Counted from the stretch's first letter, positions 1-9,731 are shown. The stretch is 64,000 bases of DNA from CAXBDP01 sp963974465 (GCA_049340005.1 JBMPIY010000009.1), one strand, 5' to 3'. Program-made: numbers and translations. Notes: generated by a model not told the origin, from the sequence alone.

Positions 1-45
1 TTTCCTCTTCAGGGCAGCGCCGGATATTACGGAATATTAAGATAA
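1..45 (+). CDS. possible 3' end of an upstream plus-strand gene (partial)
   Basis: Two plus-strand frames end in a stop within the first 45 bases (stops at 38-40 and 43-45). A terminator-like hairpin follows at 99-132, which suggests that a plus-strand gene enters from the left and converges on cutC. Fewer than 15 codons are visible, so neither the frame nor the product can be decided. Confidence 0.2.
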   Translation, partial: FPLQGSAGYYGILR

Positions 46-98
46 AAGTCACCAACTATTTTTCAGTACATTACCTTAAAAAAATTAGTCTAGAAACG

Positions 99-132
99 AA
101 AAGCCTGATAGATTTAATTTTATCAGGCTTTT
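99..132. terminator. bidirectional rho-independent terminator between convergent genes
   Basis: Stem AAAAGCCTGATA (99-110) pairs with TATCAGGCTTTT (121-132) around a 10-nt A/T loop. A T-run follows on plus and an A-rich stretch precedes it, so it can serve cutC on minus and whatever gene ends at the left edge on plus. Confidence 0.7.
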
Positions 133-153
133 TGCTTTATTTTAGATAGCTAA

Positions 154-894
154 TTAATCCTCCGTTGGGAGCAAATCAACAATATCTCTAATCACTTTCA
201 CATCCGTTTCTTCAATCACATAATCCGTGTGTCCAGGAATATCAGTAAGTCGTAGATATGGCTTCTTGAATTCCATTGGGCTTTCGATCTTTCTTCTGCC
301 AGAAAGGTGAATTTCTTGCGCTCCTGTCTGTAGAATACGAGATAAATTCTTGTCATTGATTCCACCACCTGGCATTATGATTATTCTATCAGCAGCTTCT
401 CTAATGAGATTAGTTACATGATCGATTCCATCCATTACTTGCGGACGGTTACCGGAAGTAAGTATGCGAGTGCAGCCTGTGGATATTACGTCTTCCAAAG
501 CTTTCATCGTGTCTTTAGTCAAATCAAAAGCTCTATGAAATGACACTTGCATAGGACTAGCTAACTCGACCAATTGTTGCGTTCGTTCTATATCAACCGT
601 TCCATCTGGTTTCAGAATGCCCAACACCACTCCATCACATCCTGATTCTTTGCAGAACAAAATATCTTGCGCCATTTGCTCAAACTCAATATCTGAATAG
701 CAAAAATCCCCCTCGCGAGGCCTAATCATTACAAATACATCAATTGTTAATATGGCTTTGGACATGAGAATTGAAGATGGACTTGGGGTAAGCCCTCCTA
801 AAATTAAACTAGAACAAAGCTCTACTCTCTTAGCTCCTCCTTCTTGAGCATTTAACGCTGACTGTAAACTATTGGCACAAACTTCAACTATCAT
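154..894 (-). CDS. cutC: CutC family protein (copper homeostasis)
   Basis: A 246-residue protein that fits the CutC family (TIM-barrel) over its full length. It opens with MIVEVCANSLQSA, followed by the family's GAKRVELCSSL segment and a LGGLTPS stretch. A conserved SFHRAFD motif lies near residue 120 and MPGGGI near residue 175. CutC was originally linked to copper tolerance in E. coli; its enzymatic activity is unsettled. The protein is cytoplasmic with no signal peptide. The start is an ATG. The gene stands alone, ending at the terminator at 99-132, with tex upstream on the same strand after a 140-bp gap in which I see nothing distinctive. Confidence 0.93.
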   Translation of the reverse strand: MIVEVCANSLQSALNAQEGGAKRVELCSSLILGGLTPSPSSILMSKAILTIDVFVMIRPREGDFCYSDIEFEQMAQDILFCKESGCDGVVLGILKPDGTVDIERTQQLVELASPMQVSFHRAFDLTKDTMKALEDVISTGCTRILTSGNRPQVMDGIDHVTNLIREAADRIIIMPGGGINDKNLSRILQTGAQEIHLSGRRKIESPMEFKKPYLRLTDIPGHTDYVIEETDVKVIRDIVDLLPTED

Positions 895-1035
895 TTTTAT
901 GATTTTCCTCTATGTATTTACTAAACTGAATATACAAATTTGTAATAAAAAGATATAATTACAATAACGGTGAATTAATAAATGAATTATAAAAATCTTG
1001 CCAGACAACAAAATCCTCTGAATTAGCTATAAGTT

Positions 1036-3249
1036 CTATGAAAATCTTCTTTTCAAACTCTCTAAGTCAATCCTTTTATCCTCCCGCTTTTCTTCTCGCT
1101 TTTTGGGTACTTGGCTTTTTCCATAAGGATCGGATTTCATTGAAAGTGCGATTCGCTTTCTTTTCAAGTCTACTTCCATTACAGTCACTTTCACTTTCTG
1201 ATTTACTTTTACAATCTCCATCGGGTCTTTCACAAATCTATCTGAAAGCTGACTGATATGAACCAAGCCATCCTGATGTACCCCAACATCCACAAACACT
1301 CCGAAATTGGTGATATTGGTGATAATGCCTGGCAATACCATCCCAATTCGTAAGTCCTCAGGGCTATTAATTGCATCATCAAATTGGAAAGCTTCGAAAT
1401 TTTGTCTCGGATCGCGACCTGGTTTTTCCAGCTCGGCTATTATATCTTTTAGGGTAGGCAAACCAACATCCTCTGTAATGTAGTTTTCAAGCTTGATTCG
1501 TTTTCTAAGGTTTCCATCAGTGATCAAATCTTTCACAGAAACGCCTAAATCAGCCGCCATTCTTTCTACCAATTCGTAACGTTCCGGATGGACTGCACTA
1601 GCATCTAATGGATTTTTAGCTCCTGTAATTCTTAAGAATCCCGCCGATTGCTCAAATGCTTTATCACCTAATCGAGGCACTTTTTTCAGTGCTTTTCTAT
1701 CTTTAAACGGGCCGTTTTCTTCTCTGTAGCTAATGATATTTTTTGCCAATTGTGGGCCTAAACCTGAAACATAAGAGAGCAATGGCCCGGAAGCAGTATT
1801 CAAATCGACACCCACTGCATTCACACAACTAACCACAGTATCATCCAAGCTCAGCTTCAATTGATTTTGATCCACATCATGTTGGTATTGACCCACACCA
1901 ATAGATTTCGGATCAATTTTCACCAATTCGGCCAAGGGATCCATCAGTCTGCGGCCAATTGATACCGCACCTCTTACAGTAAGATCATAATCTGGAAATT
2001 CCTCCCGCGCCACATCCGAAGCCGAATAGATAGAAGCTCCACTTTCGTTAACCTGCACGATGGCCACTTTTGATGGCAAGCCCAGTGCTTTAAAGTAACG
2101 CTCCGTTTCTCTTCCTGCTGTTCCATTTCCAATGGCTACAGCTTCAAATTCATATTTTTCATACAATGCCTTAATAATCCTGTCGGCATTACGCGTATCG
2201 TTTTGGGGTGGATTAGGGTAAATGGTCGTATTCTCAATCAGCTTTCCTTGCTTATTCAAATACACTACTTTGCAGCCCGTTCTGAATCCTGGATCTACCG
2301 CCAATATTTTCTTTTCGCCAAGCGGGGATGACAGTAAGAGTTCTCGTAGGTTGTTGGCAAAAACGCGAATAGCTTCTTCATCTGCAAGGATTTTAGATTG
2401 CATCCTCGCTTCAGTTTCCAAGCTTGGCTTGAGCAATCTTTTATAAGAATCGCGAGCAGCTTTTTCTACCTCTTCCGAAGCTGGACAGCTACCATTTACA
2501 AATAGATTATTGAGCGCAAATAAAGCTGTTCCTTCTTCTGGAGAAATATCTACTGATAAGATCATTTCCTTTTCACCGCGACGCAATGCCAGTAGTCTGT
2601 GAGATGGAATGTTTTTGAAACTTTCCTGCCAGTCGAAGTAATCTTTATACTTGTGGCCCTCCTCCTCTTTTCCTGAAATCAGTTTGGAAGAAATAATGGC
2701 TTCATCCATAAATAGCTTGCGAAGAGCTGCGCGAGCATCAGCATTTTCATTGATCCACTCTGCCATAATATCTCTTGCACCTTGTAAGGCTTGCTCTATG
2801 GTTTCTACGCCTTTTTCCACATCGATGAAAGCAGCAGCTTCAGCTTGTGGATCAACTTCTGGCGATTGATCAAAAATGAGTTCTGCAAGAGGCTCCAAAC
2901 CTGCTTCACGAGCAATGGTGGCTTTGGTTCTACGGCGTGGCTTATATGGCAAATATATATCTTCCAATTCCGACATGGTTTCTGCCAAATCGATTCGAGA
3001 CTTAAGTTCATCAGTCATTTTACCCTGATCCTCAATGCTCTTAAGGATTGCCTCCCGCCTTTTGTCAAGCTCACGAAGTTGAGTAATTCTATCTCTGACA
3101 TTCATGATCTGGACTTCATCCAAATCTCCAGTTCTTTCTTTTCTATACCTGGAAATAAAAGGGACTGTTGCGTCCTCATCTAACAAATCTACGGTTGCTT
3201 TTACTTGGTTAGGTCTTATGCCAAGCTCAAAAGCTATTTTATCAATCAT
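1036..3249 (-). CDS. tex: Tex-family RNA-binding transcription accessory protein
   Basis: A protein of 737 residues, typical of Tex/YhgF. Visible in order are the helical N-terminal Tex domain (starting IAFELGIRPNQVKATVDLL and containing VPFISRYRKERTGDLDE), and a YqgF/RNase H-like domain with the LAVDPGFRTGCK motif. Helix-hairpin-helix repeats follow (TASGPLLSYVSGLG, LKKVPRLGDKAFEQ), then a C-terminal S1 RNA-binding domain (GMVLPGIITNITNFGVFVDV through KVNQKVKVTVMEVD) with a lysine/arginine-rich tail. An in-frame TTG sits two codons upstream, but the ATG at 3249 is preferred. Tex proteins bind RNA at the elongating polymerase. The gene carries two GCGGGAGG octamers, at 1080 and 2001, both encoding Arg-Glu. 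Confidence 0.95.
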   Translation of the reverse strand: MIDKIAFELGIRPNQVKATVDLLDEDATVPFISRYRKERTGDLDEVQIMNVRDRITQLRELDKRREAILKSIEDQGKMTDELKSRIDLAETMSELEDIYLPYKPRRRTKATIAREAGLEPLAELIFDQSPEVDPQAEAAAFIDVEKGVETIEQALQGARDIMAEWINENADARAALRKLFMDEAIISSKLISGKEEEGHKYKDYFDWQESFKNIPSHRLLALRRGEKEMILSVDISPEEGTALFALNNLFVNGSCPASEEVEKAARDSYKRLLKPSLETEARMQSKILADEEAIRVFANNLRELLLSSPLGEKKILAVDPGFRTGCKVVYLNKQGKLIENTTIYPNPPQNDTRNADRIIKALYEKYEFEAVAIGNGTAGRETERYFKALGLPSKVAIVQVNESGASIYSASDVAREEFPDYDLTVRGAVSIGRRLMDPLAELVKIDPKSIGVGQYQHDVDQNQLKLSLDDTVVSCVNAVGVDLNTASGPLLSYVSGLGPQLAKNIISYREENGPFKDRKALKKVPRLGDKAFEQSAGFLRITGAKNPLDASAVHPERYELVERMAADLGVSVKDLITDGNLRKRIKLENYITEDVGLPTLKDIIAELEKPGRDPRQNFEAFQFDDAINSPEDLRIGMVLPGIITNITNFGVFVDVGVHQDGLVHISQLSDRFVKDPMEIVKVNQKVKVTVMEVDLKRKRIALSMKSDPYGKSQVPKKREEKREDKRIDLESLKRRFS

Positions 3250-3344
3250 GTTCAAATTTTTAAAAATAGGACGCGAAATTACTTATTCAAGTAGAATATG
3301 AAATGAAAAAAACTTAATGAATTGAAATTAGCTTCATTTCCTGA

Positions 3345-3875
3345 TTAATCTCTACGGATAATATAGGCGGGAGGTAATGTAAATCCATCATTCTCGGCAC
3401 TCCAATAAATATTCATCACATACCACCTGTTGTTCATATTCAGTAATTGAATACTGTTGATTCCTCTATTTGTTTGCGGACCTTCTTTAAACTCTCTCGT
3501 TTCGTAAGTGCTCCACACATGTGCAATTGCTCCAAATTGCTCCACCACTCTATTGAGCTCTACTTCATAGAAACCAATGTTCAAGCGATTGGCTACAAAG
3601 CTATCTCTATACATTTGCGGCGTCCAATAATCGTAGCCTTTACCTTCATTTCTGGCGGCTCCTGTTGGTATTAATTTGGCATCGTCGGTGAATAAATTCA
3701 AAAATCTATCCCAATCTCTAGCTTCGCCGGGGGCACCTGAAATAACCTCATAAAGCGCAATAAGGATACTATTGATATCCTTGGTGTCTTCAGAGTAATT
3801 AGAGTTAGCAACTTGTGCTTGAGTAGAAGCAGAAAAAATTAAAAAAAATACAAGGGTCAAGAATGATTTGAGCAT
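3345..3875 (-). CDS. secreted SnoaL/NTF2-like protein
   Basis: A protein of 176 residues from the preferred ATG at 3875; the frame is open to a TTG at 3890, but the ATG gives a clean signal peptide (MLKSFLTLVFFLIFSASTQAQ, cleavage after AQA). The mature part looks like a SnoaL/NTF2 cone fold: an N-terminal helix (DINSILIALYEVISG), then RDWDRFLNLFTDDAKLIP and a series of beta strands ending in NNRWYVMNIYWSAE. Such proteins are annotated as DUF4440 or nuclear transport factor 2 family; the substrate is unknown. It is probably periplasmic. It is divergent from the TlpA-like gene, 69 bp away. The octamer occurs in reverse orientation at 3367. Confidence 0.7.
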   Translation of the reverse strand: MLKSFLTLVFFLIFSASTQAQVANSNYSEDTKDINSILIALYEVISGAPGEARDWDRFLNLFTDDAKLIPTGAARNEGKGYDYWTPQMYRDSFVANRLNIGFYEVELNRVVEQFGAIAHVWSTYETREFKEGPQTNRGINSIQLLNMNNRWYVMNIYWSAENDGFTLPPAYIIRRD

Positions 3876-3944
3876 GTTTATTGTATTCAAGTTTGATCGT
3901 TGAATTTACGAAATCTACTCTCCTATTACTAATTCTCGCAAAAT

Positions 3945-4523
3945 ATGAAACGTGTCCACCCTGCCATTGAAATAGGTATTATGGTTGCCATAATGATAGG
4001 AATATATGCAGCTGGTTGGCATACAGAAGTGATTGGAAGAATTCAGCAAGTTTTCCTCAAAACGGGACTATTTGCTCCAACAGAACTTTCCAAGAGCGCA
4101 TACAAAACCATTGAAAGCGACTTTGAATTGGTAGATTTGAAAGGAAACAAGTTGAGTCTGGATGAATTGAAAGGCAAAATCGTATTCATCAATTTTTGGG
4201 CTAGCTGGTGTCCTCCATGTGTGGCAGAAATGCCCGATATCAATCAACTTTACAACGACTACCAAGGAAAAGATATCGCCTTTTTGCTAGTAAATTTAGA
4301 TTCTGATAAGGATAAAATGACCAATTTTCTGAATCGCAAGGATTTTGATTTTGCCACTTATATTCCCTTAAGCTTGGTTCCTGATCAGCTGAAAAGTCAA
4401 AGTATCCCAGCCACATTTGTGTTAGATAGAAATGGCCAGATTGTACTGGAGCATTTTGGAATGGCCTCTTATAATAATGATGACTTTAGATTTTGGCTCG
4501 ATGAGCTTATTGAGGAGATTTGA
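3945..4523 (+). CDS. TlpA/ResA-like membrane-anchored thioredoxin
   Basis: A protein of 192 residues. An N-terminal hydrophobic segment (about residues 8-26) anchors a periplasmic thioredoxin-fold domain. The active site is W-C-P-P-C inside VFINFWASWCPPC (about residues 80-92), followed by VAEMPDINQLY. The cis-proline region is SIPATFVLDRNGQIV. The sequence before the active site (FELVDLKGNKLSLDELKGK) matches the AhpC/TSA-Redoxin entry of TlpA-type proteins. A thiol-disulphide reductase for periplasmic or cytochrome substrates is expected; the substrate is not evident. The last 17 bp overlap the 3' end of the convergent glycerate kinase gene. Confidence 0.9.
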   Translation: MKRVHPAIEIGIMVAIMIGIYAAGWHTEVIGRIQQVFLKTGLFAPTELSKSAYKTIESDFELVDLKGNKLSLDELKGKIVFINFWASWCPPCVAEMPDINQLYNDYQGKDIAFLLVNLDSDKDKMTNFLNRKDFDFATYIPLSLVPDQLKSQSIPATFVLDRNGQIVLEHFGMASYNNDDFRFWLDELIEEI

Positions 4524-5637
4524 CGCTTCGAGCTATTTCATAAGCCGCTTTTTCTAAATCCTCAGAAGTATGCTCTATAGCTGAAGCTAAATTCTGTCGA
4601 TGTTTGCTTATTTCGATGAACTGTACATTTCTGTAATCAGACTCACTTATTCCAGCATCCAGCTTTCCTACTAATACATAAACTTGCTTATTGATATTTT
4701 GAGCGATCTTAATCACTCTTCCTGTGATTTTTCCTTGGCTACTTTGCCGATCAAATTTTCCTTCACCAGTTATTAAGATATCAGCAATCTCAAGTTGTTT
4801 TTCAAAACCCACATGTTGCAAAAAGAAATCTGAGCCACTGAACAGCTTTGCCTTGAGACAGACTTGCAAACCGAAGGCAATTCCTCCCGCTGCTCCCAGC
4901 TTTGGCTTTGATTCTAAATCCACAAGATCAGAATGACCTTGAATGGCAATAGCCCAATTTTTCAATCGAGTTTCAAAGTATTCTACTTCATGTGGTTTCA
5001 CTCCTTTTTGATGACCAAATATTGCAACACATCCATTTCTACCTAAAAGCGGATTTTCAACATCACACAAAAGACTAAATTCAATTTCGCTTAATCCTGA
5101 ATTGGGTGCTGAAATGGAAACAATCTTATCCATTTCTAAAACTGGATTTTTTAGCGGTCTATTTTCTAGACTAAAAAAGCTAAACCCTAAAGCTTGAAGA
5201 ATACCTATTCCGCCGTCGATACTTGCAGAGCCGCCTAATCCAGTCCAAATATGCTTTGAACCAAGTTCAATGGCTTTCAAAATCAACAAACCTGTGCCAT
5301 AAGAGCTGGCAGTTTTCGGGTTTAGTTCATCGATAGAAAGATGCTGAATTCCGCTCGCTTCTGCTATATCAATAATTGCAAGAGATTTTTCTCGCTGAAA
5401 TCCGAAGCCTGCAGAAATGGACTTTCCAACGGCATTCAAGGTTTCAATTTGAATCCATTCAGCACCCATTTGCTTTGAAAGAAGGCAGGAGGTTCCATCG
5501 CCGCCATCTGCCAAAGGAATTGACTTAATACTAAAAGAGGAATCCGCTTTTTGGATTCCTCTTTCTATAGCATTGGCACCTTCAGTTGCAGACAAACTTC
5601 CTTTAAAGGCATTTGGCGCAATTAGAAAAGCCTTCAT
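4507..5637 (-). CDS. glycerate 2-kinase (GarK/GlxK family)
   Basis: A protein of 376 residues, the usual length for GarK-type glycerate kinases. It begins MKAFLIAPNAFKGSLSA, with the family's LADGGDGT motif near residue 45. Further family features are GLGGSASIDGGIGILQALG, the GAAGGIAFGL segment (GCGGGAGG lies inside it at 4883), and ADILITGEGKFDRQSSQGK near the C-terminus. It phosphorylates D-glycerate with ATP, feeding 2-phosphoglycerate to lower glycolysis. It ends inside the convergent TlpA gene and starts 7 bp after the ureohydrolase stop codon, so the two minus-strand genes are probably one operon with sixA. Confidence 0.93.
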   Translation of the reverse strand: MKAFLIAPNAFKGSLSATEGANAIERGIQKADSSFSIKSIPLADGGDGTSCLLSKQMGAEWIQIETLNAVGKSISAGFGFQREKSLAIIDIAEASGIQHLSIDELNPKTASSYGTGLLILKAIELGSKHIWTGLGGSASIDGGIGILQALGFSFFSLENRPLKNPVLEMDKIVSISAPNSGLSEIEFSLLCDVENPLLGRNGCVAIFGHQKGVKPHEVEYFETRLKNWAIAIQGHSDLVDLESKPKLGAAGGIAFGLQVCLKAKLFSGSDFFLQHVGFEKQLEIADILITGEGKFDRQSSQGKITGRVIKIAQNINKQVYVLVGKLDAGISESDYRNVQFIEISKHRQNLASAIEHTSEDLEKAAYEIARSVKSPQ

Positions 5638-5644
5638 GATTTTA

Positions 5645-6703
5645 TCAGCTCCAGCCCAAAATCTGATTGGAAACTGCCGTAAGTGCCGACATTCTATATA
5701 ATGCTCTAGCTCCTACATTTCCGTTCCATTCATTATCGCCGGGTGAAACTTCGTTGAGGTCGAATCCTATAATAGTACGGCCAGATTTCACTACTTGCTG
5801 AAATAGGTAAAGTACTTGCTCAAGCTCAAAGCCACCAGGCACTGGTGTCCCAGTATTTGGACAAAGTTTAGGGTCAAGGCCATCGATATCAAAAGTGATA
5901 TAAACTTTCTGTGGCAATTCCTTTACAATATCATCACAGATAGATTTCCAGCTCTTTCCATCAAATTGACTTTCTTTTATATCCTTATCGAAAAATACTT
6001 TCAATCTATTTCCTGCATTTTCGATATAGTTTACTTCCTCTTCGCAATAATCTCTGATACCTACTTGCACCAATTTCGAAATTTGTGGCAATTTCAAAGC
6101 ATTGTAAGAAATGGAAGCGTGAGAGTATTCAAAACCTTCGTAAGCTTGGCGCAGATCGGCATGCGCATCAATTTGTAATACACCGAAATCGCTATGCTTG
6201 CTTGCTAGAGCTTGCATCAATCCAAGTGGTGTACTGTGGTCTCCACCCAAAACAGCAACTACTTTTCCTTGTTCAATATAATTTAAAGCTTCAGCTTTTA
6301 CCCAAGCTACCATTTCTGCACAGGCTTTATCTACAATAGAAGTAACAGATGCAAATCGTTCTACCTGATCTTCTGGAGATCCCTCCTCAAGCCACTCAAT
6401 ATAATTTTTTGCAATAAGCCTATGATCGTTACTCTTTTTATGAAGATTTACATCAATTGGTGCTAGGTGCAAACCCATTCGCCAAGCATCTCTAATGTCG
6501 GCTTGATATAAATCTACTTGTGCTGAAGCTTCTAAAATTGCTTGCGGGCCATCTGCGGTTCCGTTTGAATAGGATACGGTAACTTCCCAAGGAACTGGTA
6601 AAATAACTATTTTCGCATCTGCTAAGCTTCCTGGCAAACCAAATAACTTTCCTTTTTCTGCAACACCATTTGGATCAAAATCTGAATTCGAATCAATTGT
6701 CAT
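5645..6703 (-). CDS. agmatinase/arginase-family ureohydrolase
   Basis: A protein of 352 residues of the ureohydrolase fold. The binuclear manganese ligands are all present: His in AVLGGDHSTPLG, the Asp-His-Asp cluster in LQIDAHADLR, and two Asp in ITFDIDGLDP. The N-terminal part (KIVILPVPWEVTVSYSNGTA) is that of the Bacteroidota agmatinase-like subgroup. It hydrolyses a guanidino compound to urea plus amine; whether agmatine, arginine or formimidoyl-glutamate is the substrate cannot be read from the motifs, though TGTPVPGGFELEQ resembles agmatinase. It lies between glycerate kinase and sixA on the same strand with 7- and 14-bp gaps. Confidence 0.85.
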   Translation of the reverse strand: MTIDSNSDFDPNGVAEKGKLFGLPGSLADAKIVILPVPWEVTVSYSNGTADGPQAILEASAQVDLYQADIRDAWRMGLHLAPIDVNLHKKSNDHRLIAKNYIEWLEEGSPEDQVERFASVTSIVDKACAEMVAWVKAEALNYIEQGKVVAVLGGDHSTPLGLMQALASKHSDFGVLQIDAHADLRQAYEGFEYSHASISYNALKLPQISKLVQVGIRDYCEEEVNYIENAGNRLKVFFDKDIKESQFDGKSWKSICDDIVKELPQKVYITFDIDGLDPKLCPNTGTPVPGGFELEQVLYLFQQVVKSGRTIIGFDLNEVSPGDNEWNGNVGARALYRMSALTAVSNQILGWS

Positions 6704-6717
6704 ATTTTAATTAAATT

Positions 6718-7215
6718 TTAAATTAGTAAACTTTCGGGTTCCTTATAATATAATAAATTACATGAGTTTTGAGAAATATCTTTCCAGTTTCCTTCAAAGC
6801 TAAGTCTGCTTATCCCTCCAGGGTGCATTGAGCCGACTTGCTCGCCAGTGAGATATTCTACCAAATAGCTAATACCCGGATTATGCGCCACCATTAATAT
6901 ATGGTCTAATTTATCATCAAAATTATTAATGGCATCAAGCAATACTCGTATGGATGCATTGTACAAATCATCATTGATGCTGACAAGGTCTTCATTGTAA
7001 TGCATACAGTCCGCAAGAAGCATTGCGGTGTGTTTAGCTCTCTGTGCATTGGAGGAAATGATTATTTTGGGAGCATTGCCAGTGCTTTTTAAATATTTTC
7101 CTAGAATTACCGCATGACGTATTCCTCCCGCCGTCAGCTCCCTATCGATATCCTTCTGACTACCATAGTTTTCCATTGCAGTTGCATGCCTTACAAGATC
7201 GAGCGTTCTAACCAT
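6718..7215 (-). CDS. SixA-type histidine phosphatase
   Basis: A 165-residue member of the histidine phosphatase superfamily. The catalytic motif near the N-terminus is R-H-A (TLDLVRHATAMENYG) rather than the RHG of phosphoglycerate mutases, as in SixA phosphohistidine phosphatases. Supporting elements are the SSNAQRAKHTAMLL helix and the second catalytic histidine in ILMVAHNPGISYLV. In E. coli SixA dephosphorylates phosphotransfer proteins; the partner here is unknown. It is probably first in a minus-strand operon with the ureohydrolase and glycerate kinase. The octamer lies within it at 7124. Confidence 0.88.
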   Translation of the reverse strand: MVRTLDLVRHATAMENYGSQKDIDRELTAGGIRHAVILGKYLKSTGNAPKIIISSNAQRAKHTAMLLADCMHYNEDLVSINDDLYNASIRVLLDAINNFDDKLDHILMVAHNPGISYLVEYLTGEQVGSMHPGGISRLSFEGNWKDISQNSCNLLYYKEPESLLI

Positions 7216-7346
7216 TTTGGCTTATTTATGTTGCTTGTTTGACACTAAATTAAGCATTTAATACGGATGAAAATTGTCCCTTTAGTTTTTTGTAACTTTT
7301 TTTGTGGATATTTGAACGCAGCCATTTGTAATTAAAAATAAGTATA

Positions 7347-9668
7347 ATGCCGAAAAATCTTGTAATAGTCGAGTCTCCAGCCAAAGCCAAAACAATAGAA
7401 GGATATCTAGGGAAGGATTTTAAAGTAACATCAAGCTATGGACATGTCCGGGATTTGCCTAAAGGTGATAAGGCAATAGATATTGAAAATAACTACGAAC
7501 CTACTTACGAAATCACTGCTGATAAAAAGAAAGTAATTGATGAGTTGAAGAAGTTGGTGAAGGCAGCAGAAATAATCTACCTAGCGAGTGATGATGACCG
7601 CGAGGGAGAAGCTATTGCTTGGCACTTGAAAGAATCTTTGAATCTAAATGATGCTCAAACAAGACGAATTGTATTTAGGGAAATTACCAAAAATGCAATC
7701 ACCAATGCACTGGAATCTCCAAGAGGGATAGATATTGATTTGGTAAATGCACAGCAAGCCAGACGTGTTTTGGATCGCCTCGTTGGTTTTGAATTATCTC
7801 CAATCCTTTGGAAAAAAATAAAAACCGGGCTTTCTGCAGGGAGAGTACAGTCTGTAGCCGTTCGCTTAGTAGTTGATCGTGAGCGTGAAATTGACAAGTT
7901 CAATTCCGTGTCATCTTTCAAAGTGCGTGGAATATTCACTTTAGAAAATGGCAAAACACTTGTAGCAGATCGGCCTGAAAAATTCGCTACAGAAAATGAG
8001 GCTTTGGCCTTTTTAGAAAGTTGCAAGGATGCAAGCTTTAGCATTGGCAATTTGGAAACAAAGCCTGCCAAAAGAAGTCCGGCACCTCCATTTACCACTT
8101 CTACTTTGCAACAGGAAGCTTCGCGCAAATTGGGCTTTTCTGTAAGCCAAACGATGACTTTGGCGCAAAGACTTTATGAATCAGGTAAGATTTCATACAT
8201 GCGTACCGATTCATTCAATTTATCGGAAGATGCGATTAAAATGGCGACCGAGCAGATAAAGTCTGAATTTGGTGATAAGTATGTATTTGTCAGAAAATAT
8301 AAAACCAAATCAGAAGGAGCGCAAGAAGCTCACGAAGCCATCCGTCCAACCAACTTCTCGGAAACTGAAGCGGGAGGAGAGAGAAATGAGCAACGCTTAT
8401 ATGAGTTGATTTGGAAAAGAGCAATTGCCAGCCAAATGGCAGATGCGCAGTTGGAAAAAACTACCGCAACCATCAAGATTTCTAATAGTAATGAAAAGCT
8501 TGTCGCTCAAGGTGAGGTAATCAAATTTGATGGCTTTTTAAAAGTATATATTGAGTCAACAGACGATGAGGACGAGGATGAAGAAAAAAGCGGAATGCTT
8601 CCTCCTTTGGAAGTTGGACAAGAGCTTGATTTGAATGAGCTAAATGCAAGAGAAACTTTTACCCGACCTGCAGCGCGATACACAGAAGCAAGCTTGGTGA
8701 AAAAACTAGAAGAAATGGGTATTGGTAGACCATCTACTTATGCTCCTACTATTTCGACGGTCCAGAAACGTGGGTATGTAATAAAGGAAAATAGAGATGG
8801 TAGGGATCGTGATTACTCTCTTTTGACCTTGAAAAAAGGAACCATTAAAACAGAAAAACTTACAGAAACTACTGGTGCAGAAAAGCAGAAACTTTTCCCT
8901 ACCAATATTGCGACAGTAGTAAATGATTTCTTGGTAGATCATTTTCCAACAGTGATCGATTTCAATTTCACTGCAACGGTTGAGAAGGAATTTGATGAAA
9001 TCGCTCATGGCAAAAAGGAATGGAAATCCATGATCGATTCTTTTTATAAGACTTTCCATCAGCGGGTGGAAGAAACTGAGCAAGTAAAAAGATCGGATAT
9101 TTCTTCGAGTAGAACATTGGGTACCGACCCTAAATCTGGCAAAGAAGTAATTGCTCGATTGGGTAAGTTTGGTCCATTGGTGCAAATTGGTGATAGCGAA
9201 GGCGAAGAAAAACCTCAGTTTGCCAGCATGCGCAAAGGCCAATACATTGACACTATCACATTGGAAGATGCCATGGAGTTATTCAAATTGCCGCGTGAAG
9301 TGGGTGAATTTGAAGGCAAACCTGTGGTAGCTGCCATTGGTAGATTTGGCCCTTATGTACGTCATAACTCAGCCTTCTACAGCCTTGGCAAGGAAGATGA
9401 TCCGCTAAGTGTTGACATCGATAGAGCCATAGAAATTATTGAAGCTAAAAGATTAGCTGATGCACAAAAATTGATCAAAAGCTTTGATGAAAATGAGGAT
9501 GTACAAATCCTTAATGGCAGATGGGGACCTTATATTAAAGTTGGAAAGCAGAATGTGAAAATACCGAAAGGCACAGAACCAACCGAACTCACATTAGCAG
9601 ATTGCTTGAAACTTGCTGAAGAACAGCCTGAAAAGAAAAAAGGTGGGTTTAGAGGGAAGAAGAAGTAG
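7347..9668 (+). CDS. topA: DNA topoisomerase I
   Basis: A 773-residue type IA topoisomerase. The TOPRIM domain is at the N-terminus (NLVIVESPAKAKTIEGYLG, with acidic residues in YLASDDDREGEAIAWHL). The core contains LSAGRVQSVAVRLV and the catalytic tyrosine in ISYMRTDS, near residue 286. An acidic insert (DDEDEDEE) lies near residue 405. The C-terminus carries repeated beta domains of the topoisomerase C-terminal type rather than obvious Cys4 zinc fingers, and ends in a lysine-rich tail. It relaxes negative supercoils. It is monocistronic, with a strong terminator at 9696-9731. Confidence 0.97.
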   Translation: MPKNLVIVESPAKAKTIEGYLGKDFKVTSSYGHVRDLPKGDKAIDIENNYEPTYEITADKKKVIDELKKLVKAAEIIYLASDDDREGEAIAWHLKESLNLNDAQTRRIVFREITKNAITNALESPRGIDIDLVNAQQARRVLDRLVGFELSPILWKKIKTGLSAGRVQSVAVRLVVDREREIDKFNSVSSFKVRGIFTLENGKTLVADRPEKFATENEALAFLESCKDASFSIGNLETKPAKRSPAPPFTTSTLQQEASRKLGFSVSQTMTLAQRLYESGKISYMRTDSFNLSEDAIKMATEQIKSEFGDKYVFVRKYKTKSEGAQEAHEAIRPTNFSETEAGGERNEQRLYELIWKRAIASQMADAQLEKTTATIKISNSNEKLVAQGEVIKFDGFLKVYIESTDDEDEDEEKSGMLPPLEVGQELDLNELNARETFTRPAARYTEASLVKKLEEMGIGRPSTYAPTISTVQKRGYVIKENRDGRDRDYSLLTLKKGTIKTEKLTETTGAEKQKLFPTNIATVVNDFLVDHFPTVIDFNFTATVEKEFDEIAHGKKEWKSMIDSFYKTFHQRVEETEQVKRSDISSSRTLGTDPKSGKEVIARLGKFGPLVQIGDSEGEEKPQFASMRKGQYIDTITLEDAMELFKLPREVGEFEGKPVVAAIGRFGPYVRHNSAFYSLGKEDDPLSVDIDRAIEIIEAKRLADAQKLIKSFDENEDVQILNGRWGPYIKVGKQNVKIPKGTEPTELTLADCLKLAEEQPEKKKGGFRGKKK

Positions 9669-9695
9669 TTCTATTTAGAAAATTCTTAATAATTG

Positions 9696-9731
9696 AAAAA
9701 TGCTCCATTAATTGAATGATGGAGCATTTTT
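9696..9731 (+). terminator. rho-independent terminator of topA
   Basis: The 5' arm AAAAATGCTCCAT (9696-9708) and 3' arm ATGGAGCATTTTT (9719-9731) form a perfect 13-bp stem with a 10-nt loop and a T-rich tail, 27 bp after the topA stop. Confidence 0.85.

Noticed and set aside
2791..3183. 130-codon plus frame opposite tex
   Set aside because: Antisense shadow of the conserved N-terminal part of tex.
7655..8128. 157-codon open frame on minus inside topA
   Set aside because: An antisense shadow of topA without recognisable motifs.
8706..9242. 178-codon open frame on minus inside topA
   Set aside because: It lies wholly within the clearly real topA coding sequence, has no family match and no promoter.
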